A program made the translations under genes and the position numbers. The notes beneath the pieces are model-generated. The model did not search any database. It saw only the letters and a list, made by a program, of their open reading frames with translations, and was not told the DNA's origin. A stretch of 64,000 nt of DNA from positions 310,001 through 374,000 of the forward strand of contig NZ_CP025473.1 of NCBI RefSeq assembly GCF_003957375.1, read 5' to 3'. This document shows positions 35,951 through 44,365 of the stretch, piece by piece (within the stretch, counting starts at the first letter, position 1; the number at the start of each line of letters is the position of its first letter). The DNA comes from Enterococcus mundtii. GTDB lineage: Bacteria > Bacillota > Bacilli > Lactobacillales > Enterococcaceae.

Positions 35951-35982
35951 GTTATAATAATCCTATAGAAGGAGGGGATATT

Positions 35983-36279
35983 ATGGCAACTATCAGAATT
36001 GATGATGACTTAAAACAAGATGCAGATAAAATGTTTGATGAAGTTGGAATGAATACATCCGTCGCAGTTAAAATATTTTTAACTAAATTTGTAAAAACTG
36101 GTAAATTCCCGTTTGATATTGAGACACTGTCTTACCAACCAACAAATGAAACTTTACAAGCTTTTAAAGAAACTGAAACCTTAATAGCACATAATGATCT
36201 AGTCAATAAGGAAGATTTAAACAGCTATTTTAGTAGAATGAAAAAAGAAGCCGTTGAGAAAGAGCATGCTGAATTATAA
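35983..36279 (+). CDS. RelB/DinJ family antitoxin
   Basis: A 98-residue ribbon-helix-helix protein starting 'MATIRIDDDLKQDADKMFDE' with 'GMNTSVAVKIFLTKFVKTG', the RelB/DinJ DNA-binding domain, and a C-terminal toxin-binding tail. GGAGGGG precedes the ATG at 35983. It overlaps the toxin gene by 14 nt, so expression is coupled. Base composition is more AT-rich than the surrounding WxL genes, suggesting separate acquisition. Confidence 0.88.
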   Translation: MATIRIDDDLKQDADKMFDEVGMNTSVAVKIFLTKFVKTGKFPFDIETLSYQPTNETLQAFKETETLIAHNDLVNKEDLNSYFSRMKKEAVEKEHAEL

Positions 36280-36550
36280 AACGACAACACGATTTGATAA
36301 AGATGTGAAAAAGTTGATTAAGCAAGGAAAGCCTATAAAAAAGTTACAACGTGCTATGGAACTACTTATTAATGAAGAAGAATTAGGAACTGAATATAAG
36401 CTTCACCCATTGGAACCTAAAAATCAAATTCCCAAACGTTGGGACATACACATAGGTGGCAGAAATAGTGATTGGGTTGTAGTTTTTTACTATTACGATA
36501 AAACAATTATTTTTGAAAGAACGGGTAGTCATTCTGATATATTTAGATAG
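36266..36550 (+). CDS. YafQ/RelE-family mRNA interferase toxin
   Basis: A 94-residue toxin starting 'MLNYKTTTRFDKDVKKLIKQ', with 'LGTEYKLHPL', 'RWDIHIGGRNSDW' and the terminal 'RTGSHSDIF'. The final His plus the upstream His/Asp residues are those used by YafQ for ribosome-dependent mRNA cleavage. It overlaps the antitoxin end. The residues look intact, so it is probably active. Confidence 0.88.
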   Translation: MLNYKTTTRFDKDVKKLIKQGKPIKKLQRAMELLINEEELGTEYKLHPLEPKNQIPKRWDIHIGGRNSDWVVVFYYYDKTIIFERTGSHSDIFR

Positions 36551-36564
36551 TTTAAAAAATAGAT

Positions 36565-36600
36565 GGGTCAGAAACTTTTTTAGTTTTTGATCCTTTTTCT
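36565..36600 (+). terminator. Terminator of toxin-antitoxin operon
   Basis: GGGTCAGAAACT and AGTTTTTGATCC form an imperfect stem followed by TTTTT. Confidence 0.75.
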
Positions 36601-36690
36601 GATTCTCACACTTTAGAACTTTTATCAGCTTACTTAATAAAACTTAGTTATATTTATATTAATTATTTCTTTATGATATTTAGATAGGTC

Positions 36691-37065
36691 TAACAGAGTA
36701 TAGTCTAATGAACTCCTGATAATCATCCGATAAGTCTACTTGAACTTGTTTTTAAACGAAACACGCCTTTATAAAAAAATATTCTCTCAGGTTTTAAACA
36801 AGACGTTAAAAAGAAAAAACAAATTTTTCGCTCCCCTATGAAAAAATTGTTTTTTTTAAAAAATATAAAATGTTATTATTTCTAAAGTAAGAAATGTCCT
36901 TATAGGATTATTCTTGCATGTTTATTCTCGAAAACCTTCGTTTTTGATAATGATAATATGTTATTTATCTTCTTTAATAGGAAACCTAATTTAATCACTT
37001 TTTCAAGACATCTGATGCGATCGGATGTCTTTTTTTCGTCTCCTTAAAAACGAAGATTTTCGAGA
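36691..37065. repeat. WxL leader block 2 (near-identical to 28361-28737)
   Basis: This 375-bp non-coding block matches leader block 1 with a handful of substitutions and 1-nt indels, whereas the downstream genes differ clearly. Non-coding sequence more conserved than coding sequence suggests recent gene conversion or strong constraint. It fills the gap 36601-37094. Confidence 0.9.
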
Positions 37066-37066
37066 A
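36925..37066. promoter_or_regulatory. Inverted hix-like sites bracketing a terminator, operon 2
   Basis: Site L (36925-36950) is identical to that of operon 1; site R (37041-37066, inverted) matches it at 22 of 26 positions, with the same TT centre. Centre spacing is about 116 bp. Changes relative to operon 1 increase the match between the two sites. Confidence 0.7.
37006..37036 (+). terminator. Leader terminator of WxL operon 2
   Basis: Same 11-bp stem AGACATCTGAT/ATCGGATGTCT with GCG loop as in operon 1, followed by seven T. Confidence 0.9.
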
Positions 37067-37094
37067 ATATAAGAAAAGTTATAGGGGGAGGGAT

Positions 37095-37448
37095 ATGAAA
37101 CAAAAAAAAAAATACATACTCCTTATAGGTATGTTACTGATTCAAATGTATACACCACTAGTTGTTCATGGGACAGAAGTACGTTCGGTAGAAACTGAAG
37201 GGACGATTGGTTTTACTGGCGTCTATGAAACACCAGGAACGCCAGAGCCAGCACCCGAAGTTGAAGTAAAACCAACCTTTCCCAAAGAAATTGCTCAAGC
37301 ACCATCAGAAATGACAAAGAGCGAGCATAAAAGATTACCGCAAACGAACGAGAGTCAGATGAATACTTGGAAAATATTGGGTATTCTGATCATCGTCGTT
37401 ACTCTTAGTTTTTGGAAACACAAAATGAAAAATAATAAAAGAAAGTAG
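37095..37448 (+). CDS. Small LPXTG-like surface protein (CscD-like), operon 2
   Basis: A 117-residue precursor with signal peptide ('YILLIGMLLIQMYTPLVVHG'), 'TIGFTGVYETPGTPEPAPEV', sorting motif 'LPQTNE', membrane helix and basic tail 'KHKMKNNKRK'. The spacer before the sorting motif is longer than in operons 1 and 3. AGGGGGAGGG precedes the ATG. First gene of operon 2, 12 bp before the small WxL gene. Confidence 0.88.
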   Translation: MKQKKKYILLIGMLLIQMYTPLVVHGTEVRSVETEGTIGFTGVYETPGTPEPAPEVEVKPTFPKEIAQAPSEMTKSEHKRLPQTNESQMNTWKILGILIIVVTLSFWKHKMKNNKRK

Positions 37449-37459
37449 GATTTAAATAC

Positions 37460-38293
37460 ATGAAATTCGTTAGATTAGCTACCATTGCAGCGTTAACATC
37501 CACCATTTTTGCCGGAGGCATCACAGCTTTCGCAGACGACACAACTGAAGAAACATCAAAAGAAGTACGTAACGTCACAACTGATGGAACGATTGAATTT
37601 ACACCAAATGAAGAGGAAGAGCTAGTTGTTATTCCACCAGAAGGTGGACCAGATGTAGACATCGAGCCTGAAGTGCCAGGAACAACAGGTCCGTTATCGA
37701 TCATGAAAGCTGTCACGATGAACTTTGGCTCACAAGTGATCTCGAATCAAGATCAAACCTACAATATGATCGCAGAAAAGCAACAAAAAGCGGGTACAAC
37801 AGGTGAAGAAAACAAAGTTCCTTATGTCAGTTTTGCACAAGTACAAGATGTTCGTGGAACGAATGCTGGTTGGGATTTGCAAGTACGCCTGACCGACTTT
37901 AAAGCAACGAGTACAACGGTGAATGATACATTGATCGGTGCAGAGATTTCATTGTTGGATCCAAGAATCCAGTATGAAGGAAACACGGCTGGAAATGCGC
38001 CAGGAGTGCATACAAGTGGATTGAAATTGATGCCAAATGCTTCTGCGGTATCCGTGATGACAGCTGAAAAAGATAAAGGTGCAGGGGTATCTTCCGTTGT
38101 TTGGGGGAACCAAGCAAATCTAGATGCGCAAGAGGCGGATCCAGAGACGGATGTAGTGACCAATGAGGCAATCCAATTATTCGTTCCTGGTAAGACAGCG
38201 AAAGATGCGACACAATATAAATCAACATTAACTTGGGAATTATCTAATACACCTGGTAGTAGCGGTGTAGAAGAAGAAAATGGCGAAGTATAA
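37460..38293 (+). CDS. Small WxL-domain surface protein (CscB-like), operon 2
   Basis: 277 residues: signal peptide 'MKFVRLATIAALTSTIFAGG', acidic/proline-rich linker, WxL signatures 'AGWDLQVRLTDF' and 'STLTWELSNTP'. It is the closest paralogue of the operon-1 protein. The domain attaches to the cell wall of Gram-positives, and the DUF916 protein that follows is its likely membrane partner. AGTAGG lies upstream of the ATG. Confidence 0.93.
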   Translation: MKFVRLATIAALTSTIFAGGITAFADDTTEETSKEVRNVTTDGTIEFTPNEEEELVVIPPEGGPDVDIEPEVPGTTGPLSIMKAVTMNFGSQVISNQDQTYNMIAEKQQKAGTTGEENKVPYVSFAQVQDVRGTNAGWDLQVRLTDFKATSTTVNDTLIGAEISLLDPRIQYEGNTAGNAPGVHTSGLKLMPNASAVSVMTAEKDKGAGVSSVVWGNQANLDAQEADPETDVVTNEAIQLFVPGKTAKDATQYKSTLTWELSNTPGSSGVEEENGEV

Positions 38294-38344
38294 TCCAGAT
38301 TTAGGATCGGTGGAAGGCAAGCTATTTTAGATTATAGAAACAAA

Positions 38345-38378
38345 TGACGTAGCGTTACAATTTTGTAGCGCTACTCTC
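38345..38378 (+). terminator. Intra-operon hairpin
   Basis: GTAGCG-TTACA pairs with TGTA-GCGCTAC, followed by a T-poor tail (TCTCTTT). It is the weaker counterpart of the hairpins at 29.95 and 44.32 kb. Confidence 0.55.
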
Positions 38379-38399
38379 TTTAAAGGAAGGGGTAAACGA

Positions 38400-39458
38400 A
38401 TGAAACAAGCAAGTACATATCGAAAAAAGAAAATCCAACAAGCGGGGATGGTACTGCTTCTATTATTGGTTAGTTTATTGGTACCGATGCGCGTGGGGGC
38501 AGAAGAAGGAACGTTGAATTTCTATGTAACACCGGAGTTCTCAGACAATCAAAAGTCAGGAAATGATCGTTATTTTCAATTAAATCTTGCGCCAGATGCG
38601 ACAGAAAAGTTGACATTGAAACTACAAAACGCCAATGCCGAAGCAAAGAAAATCAAAATTACGCCACATACTGCGTATACGAACGTGATGGGGGTCGTCG
38701 AATACGGACAAGACGCAGAAAAAGCAGATCCCACACTCCAGCATTCACTAGGTGAGTTGATCGAGCAACCCGAAATCATCGAGCTTGGTGGTAACGAAAC
38801 GAAAACGGTGACGCTAGATCTGAAGATGCCTAAAGAAGCATTCGACGGCTTCTTAGCTGGTGGCTTACGGATAGAAGAAGTCAAAGAAAATACAACTGAC
38901 GAAACAACTGATGAAGAAGGGGTCGCCATCCAGAATGAGTTTGCGTATATCATCGGTGTAGTTGTGAGCAACAAACAAGATGCTGTACAACCTGATTTAG
39001 AGTTGTTAGATGTTTTTGCCGATCAACTCAACTATCGCAATGTCATCAGTGCGAATCTACAAAACTTCACCCCAACATTTGTGAATCGCTTAGAAGTCGA
39101 AGCTACGGTACAAAAAGTGGGCGAAGAAGAAATTTTATACCAAGCCAGTCAAGAACAAATGCAAATGGCGCCAAACTCGAATTTCAACTTTCCGATTTCT
39201 TTAGAAGGCGATCGCTTTCGTAGTGGAGAGTATCTATTGAAAATGACGGCACGTTCTGGGAAAGAGGAATGGGAATGGGAACGGAAGTTTACGATCGATG
39301 CAGATGAAGCCCGAGCATTAAATCAAGCAGATGTCACGATCGATACAAGTATCAATTGGTGGATGATCGGAGCAATCAGTTTACTGATTTTACTGGCAGC
39401 AGTGATTCTTTATTTGCTAATCAAGCAAAAAAAACAATCCAAAAAGCAAGAGATGTAA
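38400..39458 (+). CDS. DUF916/DUF3324 WxL-interacting membrane protein (CscA-like), operon 2
   Basis: 352 residues with signal peptide ('GMVLLLLLVSLLVPMRVGA'), DUF916 ('YFQLNLAPDATEKLTLKLQN'), DUF3324 ('LDVFADQLNYRNVISANLQN') and a C-terminal helix 'MIGAISLLILLAAVILYLLI'. Same length as the operon-1 paralogue. AAAGGAAGG precedes the ATG. The large WxL gene follows after 14 bp. Confidence 0.93.
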   Translation: MKQASTYRKKKIQQAGMVLLLLLVSLLVPMRVGAEEGTLNFYVTPEFSDNQKSGNDRYFQLNLAPDATEKLTLKLQNANAEAKKIKITPHTAYTNVMGVVEYGQDAEKADPTLQHSLGELIEQPEIIELGGNETKTVTLDLKMPKEAFDGFLAGGLRIEEVKENTTDETTDEEGVAIQNEFAYIIGVVVSNKQDAVQPDLELLDVFADQLNYRNVISANLQNFTPTFVNRLEVEATVQKVGEEEILYQASQEQMQMAPNSNFNFPISLEGDRFRSGEYLLKMTARSGKEEWEWERKFTIDADEARALNQADVTIDTSINWWMIGAISLLILLAAVILYLLIKQKKQSKKQEM

Positions 39459-39472
39459 GGAGTGAAACAAGA

Positions 39473-42025
39473 ATGGTAAATATTCGTAAGAAAGTCGCGT
39501 TATGTGGTACCTTTCTTTTACTATGTCAAATAATGCCATTGTCCATAGGACAAATCTATGCGGAAACGAATGAAACTGTAGATGAAAAAAAAACTGTTCC
39601 GATGAATCAATCAGATCTAACAAATTTAGTTGAAGAGATAGATTTATCTGAACCTCGCTTTTCCTGGCATGAGCCACATAAGCAAGTGAATATGAATGAA
39701 GAAATGGAAATGACGATTTTTTCAGACAAAGAAGTTTCTGAAGTAAAGCTTACTGTACCGAATGAAGCAACTATTTTAGAAAAAAATCTGCCAGCAGGAA
39801 TATTCTTGAAAAGAGGCCCATCAGATCAAGAATGGGTACTTACTTCCTTGAAGGCACAAAACACCTTTTCACTTCCGATTACCTTTGAAGATGAAGGAAT
39901 GTTTGAATTAGTAGTAGATGATTCTGTTGCTACAATACAGGTCCTACAAGACAATGAAGATTCTACAGATGACTCGTTAAGTGATTCTGTTGAAGAAAAT
40001 AGTCAGGATGAAGGTTCGTTAGAAAATGATGATTACGAAGACACCCCGATTCAACGCAATAATGTTAGTGTTGGAAACTTCGCAAGTTTGCAGAGGGCGG
40101 TTTCAAATGCTGTGGCAAATACAGAAACGATTATAACAATAACCAACTCCTTTGCTTTTACCTCAAGAGTTAGTATTCCGCAAGGAAGAAACATTCGATT
40201 ACAAGCTACTAGTTCTCGAACATTAACTAATTCTGGGCCTCAGCAGCATTTTTTAGTAACGAATAGTCAATTGACTTTGAGTGACAATGTTATCCTTGAT
40301 GGGGGTGGAGTGAGAGTAACTGGAACTACAGGGTTATTCACACTAAATGGTGGAATTGTCCAGAATGGTAAGGCGTCTGATGGAGCGTCTATCGATATAA
40401 GTAGTAGTGCTCAGATGGTTATCAATAGAGGAACGATTAAGGATGCTGACTTTAATGCAATACAAATTTGGACAGGAACGCTTACGATGAATGGAGGCAC
40501 AATCTCTGGAGGATCTCGAGGAGTACGTGCAGTTTCGGGCGCTGCTGGGACATTTATTATGAATGGTGGAACAATTGAAGGCACAGGGGTAAGTTTATTA
40601 GGTACCGCAACGTCCATTATTAGAAATGGGGTAATAAGCAATTCAGAAACGAACGGTATATATATCGGTGGTACTAACACCAACCTAATAATAGAAGGAG
40701 GGATCATCGAGAACTCTGGTACTGAAGGGATCTTAATCGATTCAACTTCCACATCTGTTATCCAGAGGGGTGGAACAATAAAAGACTCAAAAGACAGCGG
40801 TATACGTATTACACAAGGTGTTTTTGAAATGAATGGTGGATCAATCATTGAAAATGAAGGGACTCATGGAGCGGGAATTTATGTCGAAGAATTAGGGACA
40901 ATCGATTTAACTAGAGGAGAGATTCGAAATAATCATGCCTCAATTGGTGGCGGAATTTATTTTGAATCACTAACAAATAATCTAAGAATCTCAAGTGCGG
41001 TAGACTTTAGTGGAAACCAATCCGACAATCACTATGCACCACCATTAAATGTAGAACAAGCATTTCCGAATATTTTATCGCGGTCAAGTTCTATTTCAGA
41101 GTATAATCATCCGTTAAATGGTTACGATATTGATTATGAAACAAGTAATCCTCAAATAAATACTTTGACAACAACTAGTAACTTAGAGAATGCTGGTAAG
41201 GTATTTTTAGACAATGAAGAATATAGCGGAGAAAGAAAAGTAATTGGAAATACCAATATAAATATTCAAGCCAAGCCCAATGAGGGCTACCGTTTTGTTT
41301 CCTGGGAAGTCGTATCTGGAACAGGCTCAAGAATAGCGGATACAACTTCAGAGTCCACGACGTTTACGATGGGGAGTTCTAATACGGTCATTCAAGCGAA
41401 CTATGAAGAAGAGTTGGCGATCGTAAGCCCAGTCGATCCTCTTGATCCAGAGACAGAAATTGATCCAGAAAATAAACCCCAGCTTCCTGAAGATCAGGGA
41501 CGTTTAAGTATCGATTTTGTCTCGCAATTCCACTTTGGTACGCAAGGTATCTCGGCGAGAGATCAAACTTATTTTGCCCAACCGCAACGGTTATTGAATG
41601 AAGATGGGACCATCAACGAGACAGAAGAACGACCGAACTATATCCAAGTCAGTGACCGTCGCTCAGATACAGAACGCCATGGCTGGCAATTAGCGGTTAC
41701 GCAAAAAACACAATTTGAAAATGAAGTAGGCCATCAGTTGACGGGTTCCCAACTGCGCCTAACGAACCAACAATTAGCTACTGCACAAGATGGTATAGCA
41801 CCTGAACTCCAACAGACCAATCCATTGGCATTGACTCCAGGTGTTAAACGGGTATTATTGATGGCTCAGGGTGATGAAGGGCAAGGAACTTGGATTTATC
41901 GCTTTGGCGATGAAGAAACAGCATCGGAGAGCGTGGCGCTTACGGTACCCAGAGGAGCAACTCCTGAGGCTACAACCTACAAAAGCACACTGACGTGGGA
42001 ATTGAGTGCTGTTCCTAGTAATTAA
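39473..42025 (+). CDS. Large WxL beta-helix surface protein (CscC-like), operon 2
   Basis: An 850-residue secreted protein. After the signal peptide ('VALCGTFLLLCQIMPLSIGQ') and acidic stalk comes a right-handed beta-helix (about residues 260-500) with repeated 'MNGGTI' and 'GGIIENSG' turns. An InlB B-repeat-like domain ('GYRFVSWEVVSGTG') and the WxL domain ('HGWQLAVTQ', 'LTWELSAVPSN') follow. The beta-helix suggests carbohydrate or adhesive binding. I start at 39473 (AAGGAG about 11 nt upstream, signal peptide directly after); a longer frame would overlap the previous gene by 100 bp. Intact, unlike its operon-1 paralogue, with which it shares nearly the whole C-terminal domain. Confidence 0.92.
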   Translation: MVNIRKKVALCGTFLLLCQIMPLSIGQIYAETNETVDEKKTVPMNQSDLTNLVEEIDLSEPRFSWHEPHKQVNMNEEMEMTIFSDKEVSEVKLTVPNEATILEKNLPAGIFLKRGPSDQEWVLTSLKAQNTFSLPITFEDEGMFELVVDDSVATIQVLQDNEDSTDDSLSDSVEENSQDEGSLENDDYEDTPIQRNNVSVGNFASLQRAVSNAVANTETIITITNSFAFTSRVSIPQGRNIRLQATSSRTLTNSGPQQHFLVTNSQLTLSDNVILDGGGVRVTGTTGLFTLNGGIVQNGKASDGASIDISSSAQMVINRGTIKDADFNAIQIWTGTLTMNGGTISGGSRGVRAVSGAAGTFIMNGGTIEGTGVSLLGTATSIIRNGVISNSETNGIYIGGTNTNLIIEGGIIENSGTEGILIDSTSTSVIQRGGTIKDSKDSGIRITQGVFEMNGGSIIENEGTHGAGIYVEELGTIDLTRGEIRNNHASIGGGIYFESLTNNLRISSAVDFSGNQSDNHYAPPLNVEQAFPNILSRSSSISEYNHPLNGYDIDYETSNPQINTLTTTSNLENAGKVFLDNEEYSGERKVIGNTNINIQAKPNEGYRFVSWEVVSGTGSRIADTTSESTTFTMGSSNTVIQANYEEELAIVSPVDPLDPETEIDPENKPQLPEDQGRLSIDFVSQFHFGTQGISARDQTYFAQPQRLLNEDGTINETEERPNYIQVSDRRSDTERHGWQLAVTQKTQFENEVGHQLTGSQLRLTNQQLATAQDGIAPELQQTNPLALTPGVKRVLLMAQGDEGQGTWIYRFGDEETASESVALTVPRGATPEATTYKSTLTWELSAVPSN

Positions 42026-42161
42026 AAAAGAGCTCTCTACATCTGTTGTTTCTTTAATGAAACATACTATCTACCAAAATGATCCACAAAATTAGGCATG
42101 ATTTCCTGTGGATCCATCAATAGATAAATTTTATACTGTCAATTAGAAAGGAGTCTACAAG

Positions 42162-42515
42162 ATGGAAATACCAATAACGAAGGATATTTATCTGCTTCAG
42201 TTGCAAGAAAGCATGCCACAAGATAAAAGGGAGACAAAAAAATTGAATGAGTACCTAAGGCAACAGTTCGAGCAACTGAATCAATTTATAAGTACGATTT
42301 CACCAGATAATTTTACGGAAAATTTCCCGAAGATCTTAGAGATAGATGCGAAATTAACACTAATGGCAGAATTGATTTGTTATGACTATAGCAAATTGCC
42401 AATACAAGAGATCCTTCGGATCGTTGAGACAGACTACCGTACGTACTTCAAGGAACTTTGCGGGAATGAACTGAGTACAAAAAATAACTATTCGATGGTA
42501 TTTAATGTAGTCTAA
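42162..42515 (+). CDS. WxL-locus ~116-residue protein, copy 2 (unrecognised family)
   Basis: 117 residues, homologous to the proteins at 34851 and 51307: 'LEIDAKLTLMAELI', 'EILRIVETDYRTYFKELCGN' and a C-terminal 'SMVFNVV'. AAAGGAG lies upstream of the ATG. Here it follows the large WxL gene directly with no Mga-like gene between, so association is with the WxL operon itself, not only with the regulator. Confidence 0.8.
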   Translation: MEIPITKDIYLLQLQESMPQDKRETKKLNEYLRQQFEQLNQFISTISPDNFTENFPKILEIDAKLTLMAELICYDYSKLPIQEILRIVETDYRTYFKELCGNELSTKNNYSMVFNVV

Positions 42516-42982
42516 AAATAAACTTGTAAAAGGGTTGTTTAGAAAAAATAATTTCTAGGCAATCTTTTTATATTTATATAATTTAAGCAACTTTCTTTTT
42601 TCATAGAATTATTTAACAAATCTATATTCAGTTAAACAATGCATTCAATAGACAACAGGAGTCCAACAGAGTATGCCCTGTTGGACTTTCTATTTAGCTG
42701 TTGAACAATTAAATTAGAAAATGACATCGAAGTTGAGCAGAAAAAATAAAAGGTAAAGGTCAAAAATCTTTAAGTTTTTGATCCTTACCTTTTATTTTTC
42801 TTGTGCGTTAATTATTCTCTCCCATTCATCCTGATGAATTCGTGATCTTATTTCTTCTCCAGGATTTATTTTCTAAATATGCATAACAAGGTGAAAATTG
42901 TGATTTTTAATTTTGAATAAATTATTATAAGATAATGAATATAAAAAAGGATGAAGGATAAGCCTTTTTTGTTCGCTAAAAA
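42516..42982. other. Intergenic region before WxL operon 3
   Basis: No gene supported. It holds a terminator with stem AGTCCAACAG/CTGTTGGACT (42660-42688), a second GGTCAAAAA/TTTTTGATCC hairpin (about 42757-42783), and an AAAAAAGG/CCTTTTTT hairpin (about 42945-42970). The first has the same ACAGAGTAT loop sequence that begins leader block 2, so it is a diverged relative of that block. A minus-strand scrap (42793-42873) could encode 'PGEEIRSRIHQDEWERIINA' but has no start. Confidence 0.6.
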
Positions 42983-43127
42983 TTCTAAAAAACAATCGTT
43001 TTTTAGAATGACGAGTACTTATGTATGCTCAGTCATCGAAACGCCAATTTAACAACATTTCTTTAGACATCTGATAAGTCCGGATGTCTATTTTTGTTGC
43101 ACACCCAAAAACGATCGTTTTTGAGAT
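42983..43127. promoter_or_regulatory. Inverted hix-like sites bracketing a terminator, operon 3
   Basis: Site L (42983-43008) is a near-perfect palindrome (TTCTAAAAAAC-4 nt-GTTTTTTAGAA). Site R (43102-43127, inverted) holds CAAAAACG-AT-CGTTTTTG. They agree at 19 of 26 positions and both have AT at the centre, where operons 1 and 2 have TT. Centre spacing is about 119 bp. A terminator with stem AGACATC-T-G (43065-43090) and TTTTT lies between them. Confidence 0.65.
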
Positions 43128-43149
43128 GGGTTTTAAAGGAGGAGGGAAG

Positions 43150-43464
43150 ATGCGAAAAACTATTGCTCTTATGATTAGTCTAATGTCCCTAATAATAGCA
43201 ATACAATTTCCACTGCAGGTGTATGGTACACAGGTCCAATCCGTCGAATCAGAAGGATCCATTGGATTTACAGGAACTTATGAACCAATCGGACCACCAG
43301 ATCCACCTCCCAGCACCAGCCCACAAAAGCCAGGAGACACTTTGCCGAAAACCAATATGATTGGTAGCTCACTTGGACTATGGATCGGCAGTTTCTTAGT
43401 GGGTGGTATTTTATTAGTTTTGGGGTACAAAAGAAGAAAAGCAACACAAAAAACAATTACATGA
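43150..43464 (+). CDS. Small LPXTG-like surface protein (CscD-like), operon 3
   Basis: 104 residues from the ATG at 43150 (AAAGGAGGAGGG 3-8 nt upstream). Signal peptide 'IALMISLMSLIIAIQFPLQV', conserved 'SIGFTGTYEPIGPPDPPP', sorting motif 'LPKTN', membrane helix and 'YKRRKATQK' tail. As in the other copies, Asn replaces Gly in the LPXTG motif. Confidence 0.88.
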   Translation: MRKTIALMISLMSLIIAIQFPLQVYGTQVQSVESEGSIGFTGTYEPIGPPDPPPSTSPQKPGDTLPKTNMIGSSLGLWIGSFLVGGILLVLGYKRRKATQKTIT

Positions 43465-43480
43465 AAGTAGGAATTTAAGC

Positions 43481-44275
43481 ATGAAATTTATTCGTTTAGC
43501 AACTGTAGCCGCATTATCAACAACGATTTTCGCAGGAGGAGTACAAGTCTTTGCTGAAGATACAGGCCAAGAGTCAAAAGAAGTACGTAAAACAACAACG
43601 ACCGGTCAGGTCACCTTCACTCCAAATATTGAAGACACAGTAGTAGAACCTGATCCTGAAGGTCCAGAGGTGACGATTCCACCAATTCCTGGTACAGGAC
43701 CACTAACTATTGCAACAGTTCCAACAATGAACTTTGGGACGAAAGTGATCTCAACTGCGGATGAACATTACAATATGATTGCGGAAATGCAACAGAAAGC
43801 CGGAACAACAGGCGAAGAAAACATGATTCCTTATATTAGTATGGCACAAGTTCAAGACACCCGCGGAACGAATGAAGGATGGGAACTGAGCGTGAGTTTA
43901 AGTGAGTTTCAAGCAGAAACTGATACCCTAAATAGTGTGTTAAAAGGTGCCCAAATCACGTTACTTGATCCTTCTCTTCGTTACAGTGTGAATGATGCAG
44001 ATCAGGCACCAACGATTCACGCAAGTGGTTTAGAGTTGATTCCAAATGAAGATGCCGTGCCGATCATGACGGCTGCTAACCAAAAGGGTGGCGGAACTTC
44101 TTCCGTTGTTTGGGGAGATCATGATGCGCTTGCAAAACAAGTGGAAGATGGGGTAGATGTCGTTGAAAATACGGCGATCCAACTGTTTGTTCCTGGCTCA
44201 ACCGCCAAAGATGCGGTGACGTATAGTTCAACATTGACATGGGAATTAGAACTAACACCTGAAAATGAGGTTTAA
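43481..44275 (+). CDS. Small WxL-domain surface protein (CscB-like), operon 3
   Basis: 264 residues: signal peptide 'MKFIRLATVAALSTTIFAGG', short linker, 'TMNFGTKVISTADEHYNMIA', WxL signatures 'EGWELSVSLSEF' and 'STLTWELELTP'. The most divergent of the three small WxL proteins. It follows the LPXTG-like gene by 16 bp. Confidence 0.93.
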   Translation: MKFIRLATVAALSTTIFAGGVQVFAEDTGQESKEVRKTTTTGQVTFTPNIEDTVVEPDPEGPEVTIPPIPGTGPLTIATVPTMNFGTKVISTADEHYNMIAEMQQKAGTTGEENMIPYISMAQVQDTRGTNEGWELSVSLSEFQAETDTLNSVLKGAQITLLDPSLRYSVNDADQAPTIHASGLELIPNEDAVPIMTAANQKGGGTSSVVWGDHDALAKQVEDGVDVVENTAIQLFVPGSTAKDAVTYSSTLTWELELTPENEV

Positions 44276-44314
44276 GAAGTAACCATTCCTATTTCCATGT
44301 TCCATTAGTCACTG

Positions 44315-44351
44315 GCAGCGTTACAGATTTCTGTGACGCTGCTTTTTTAGA
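44315..44351 (+). terminator. Intra-operon terminator/attenuator
   Basis: GCAGCGTTACAG pairs with CTGTGACGCTGC (one G-T wobble) and is followed by TTTTTT, in the same place as in operon 1. Confidence 0.82.
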
Positions 44352-44365
44352 AAGGATTATGACAA

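Noticed and set aside
40411-40848. 145-codon minus-strand ORF inside the large WxL gene
   Set aside because: Antisense shadow of the beta-helix repeats; low-complexity Ile/Pro/Val composition and no start signal.
42793-42873. Minus-strand 26-codon scrap ending in 'DEWERIINAQEK'
   Set aside because: Looks protein-like but a stop lies directly upstream and there is no start; at most a gene fragment.
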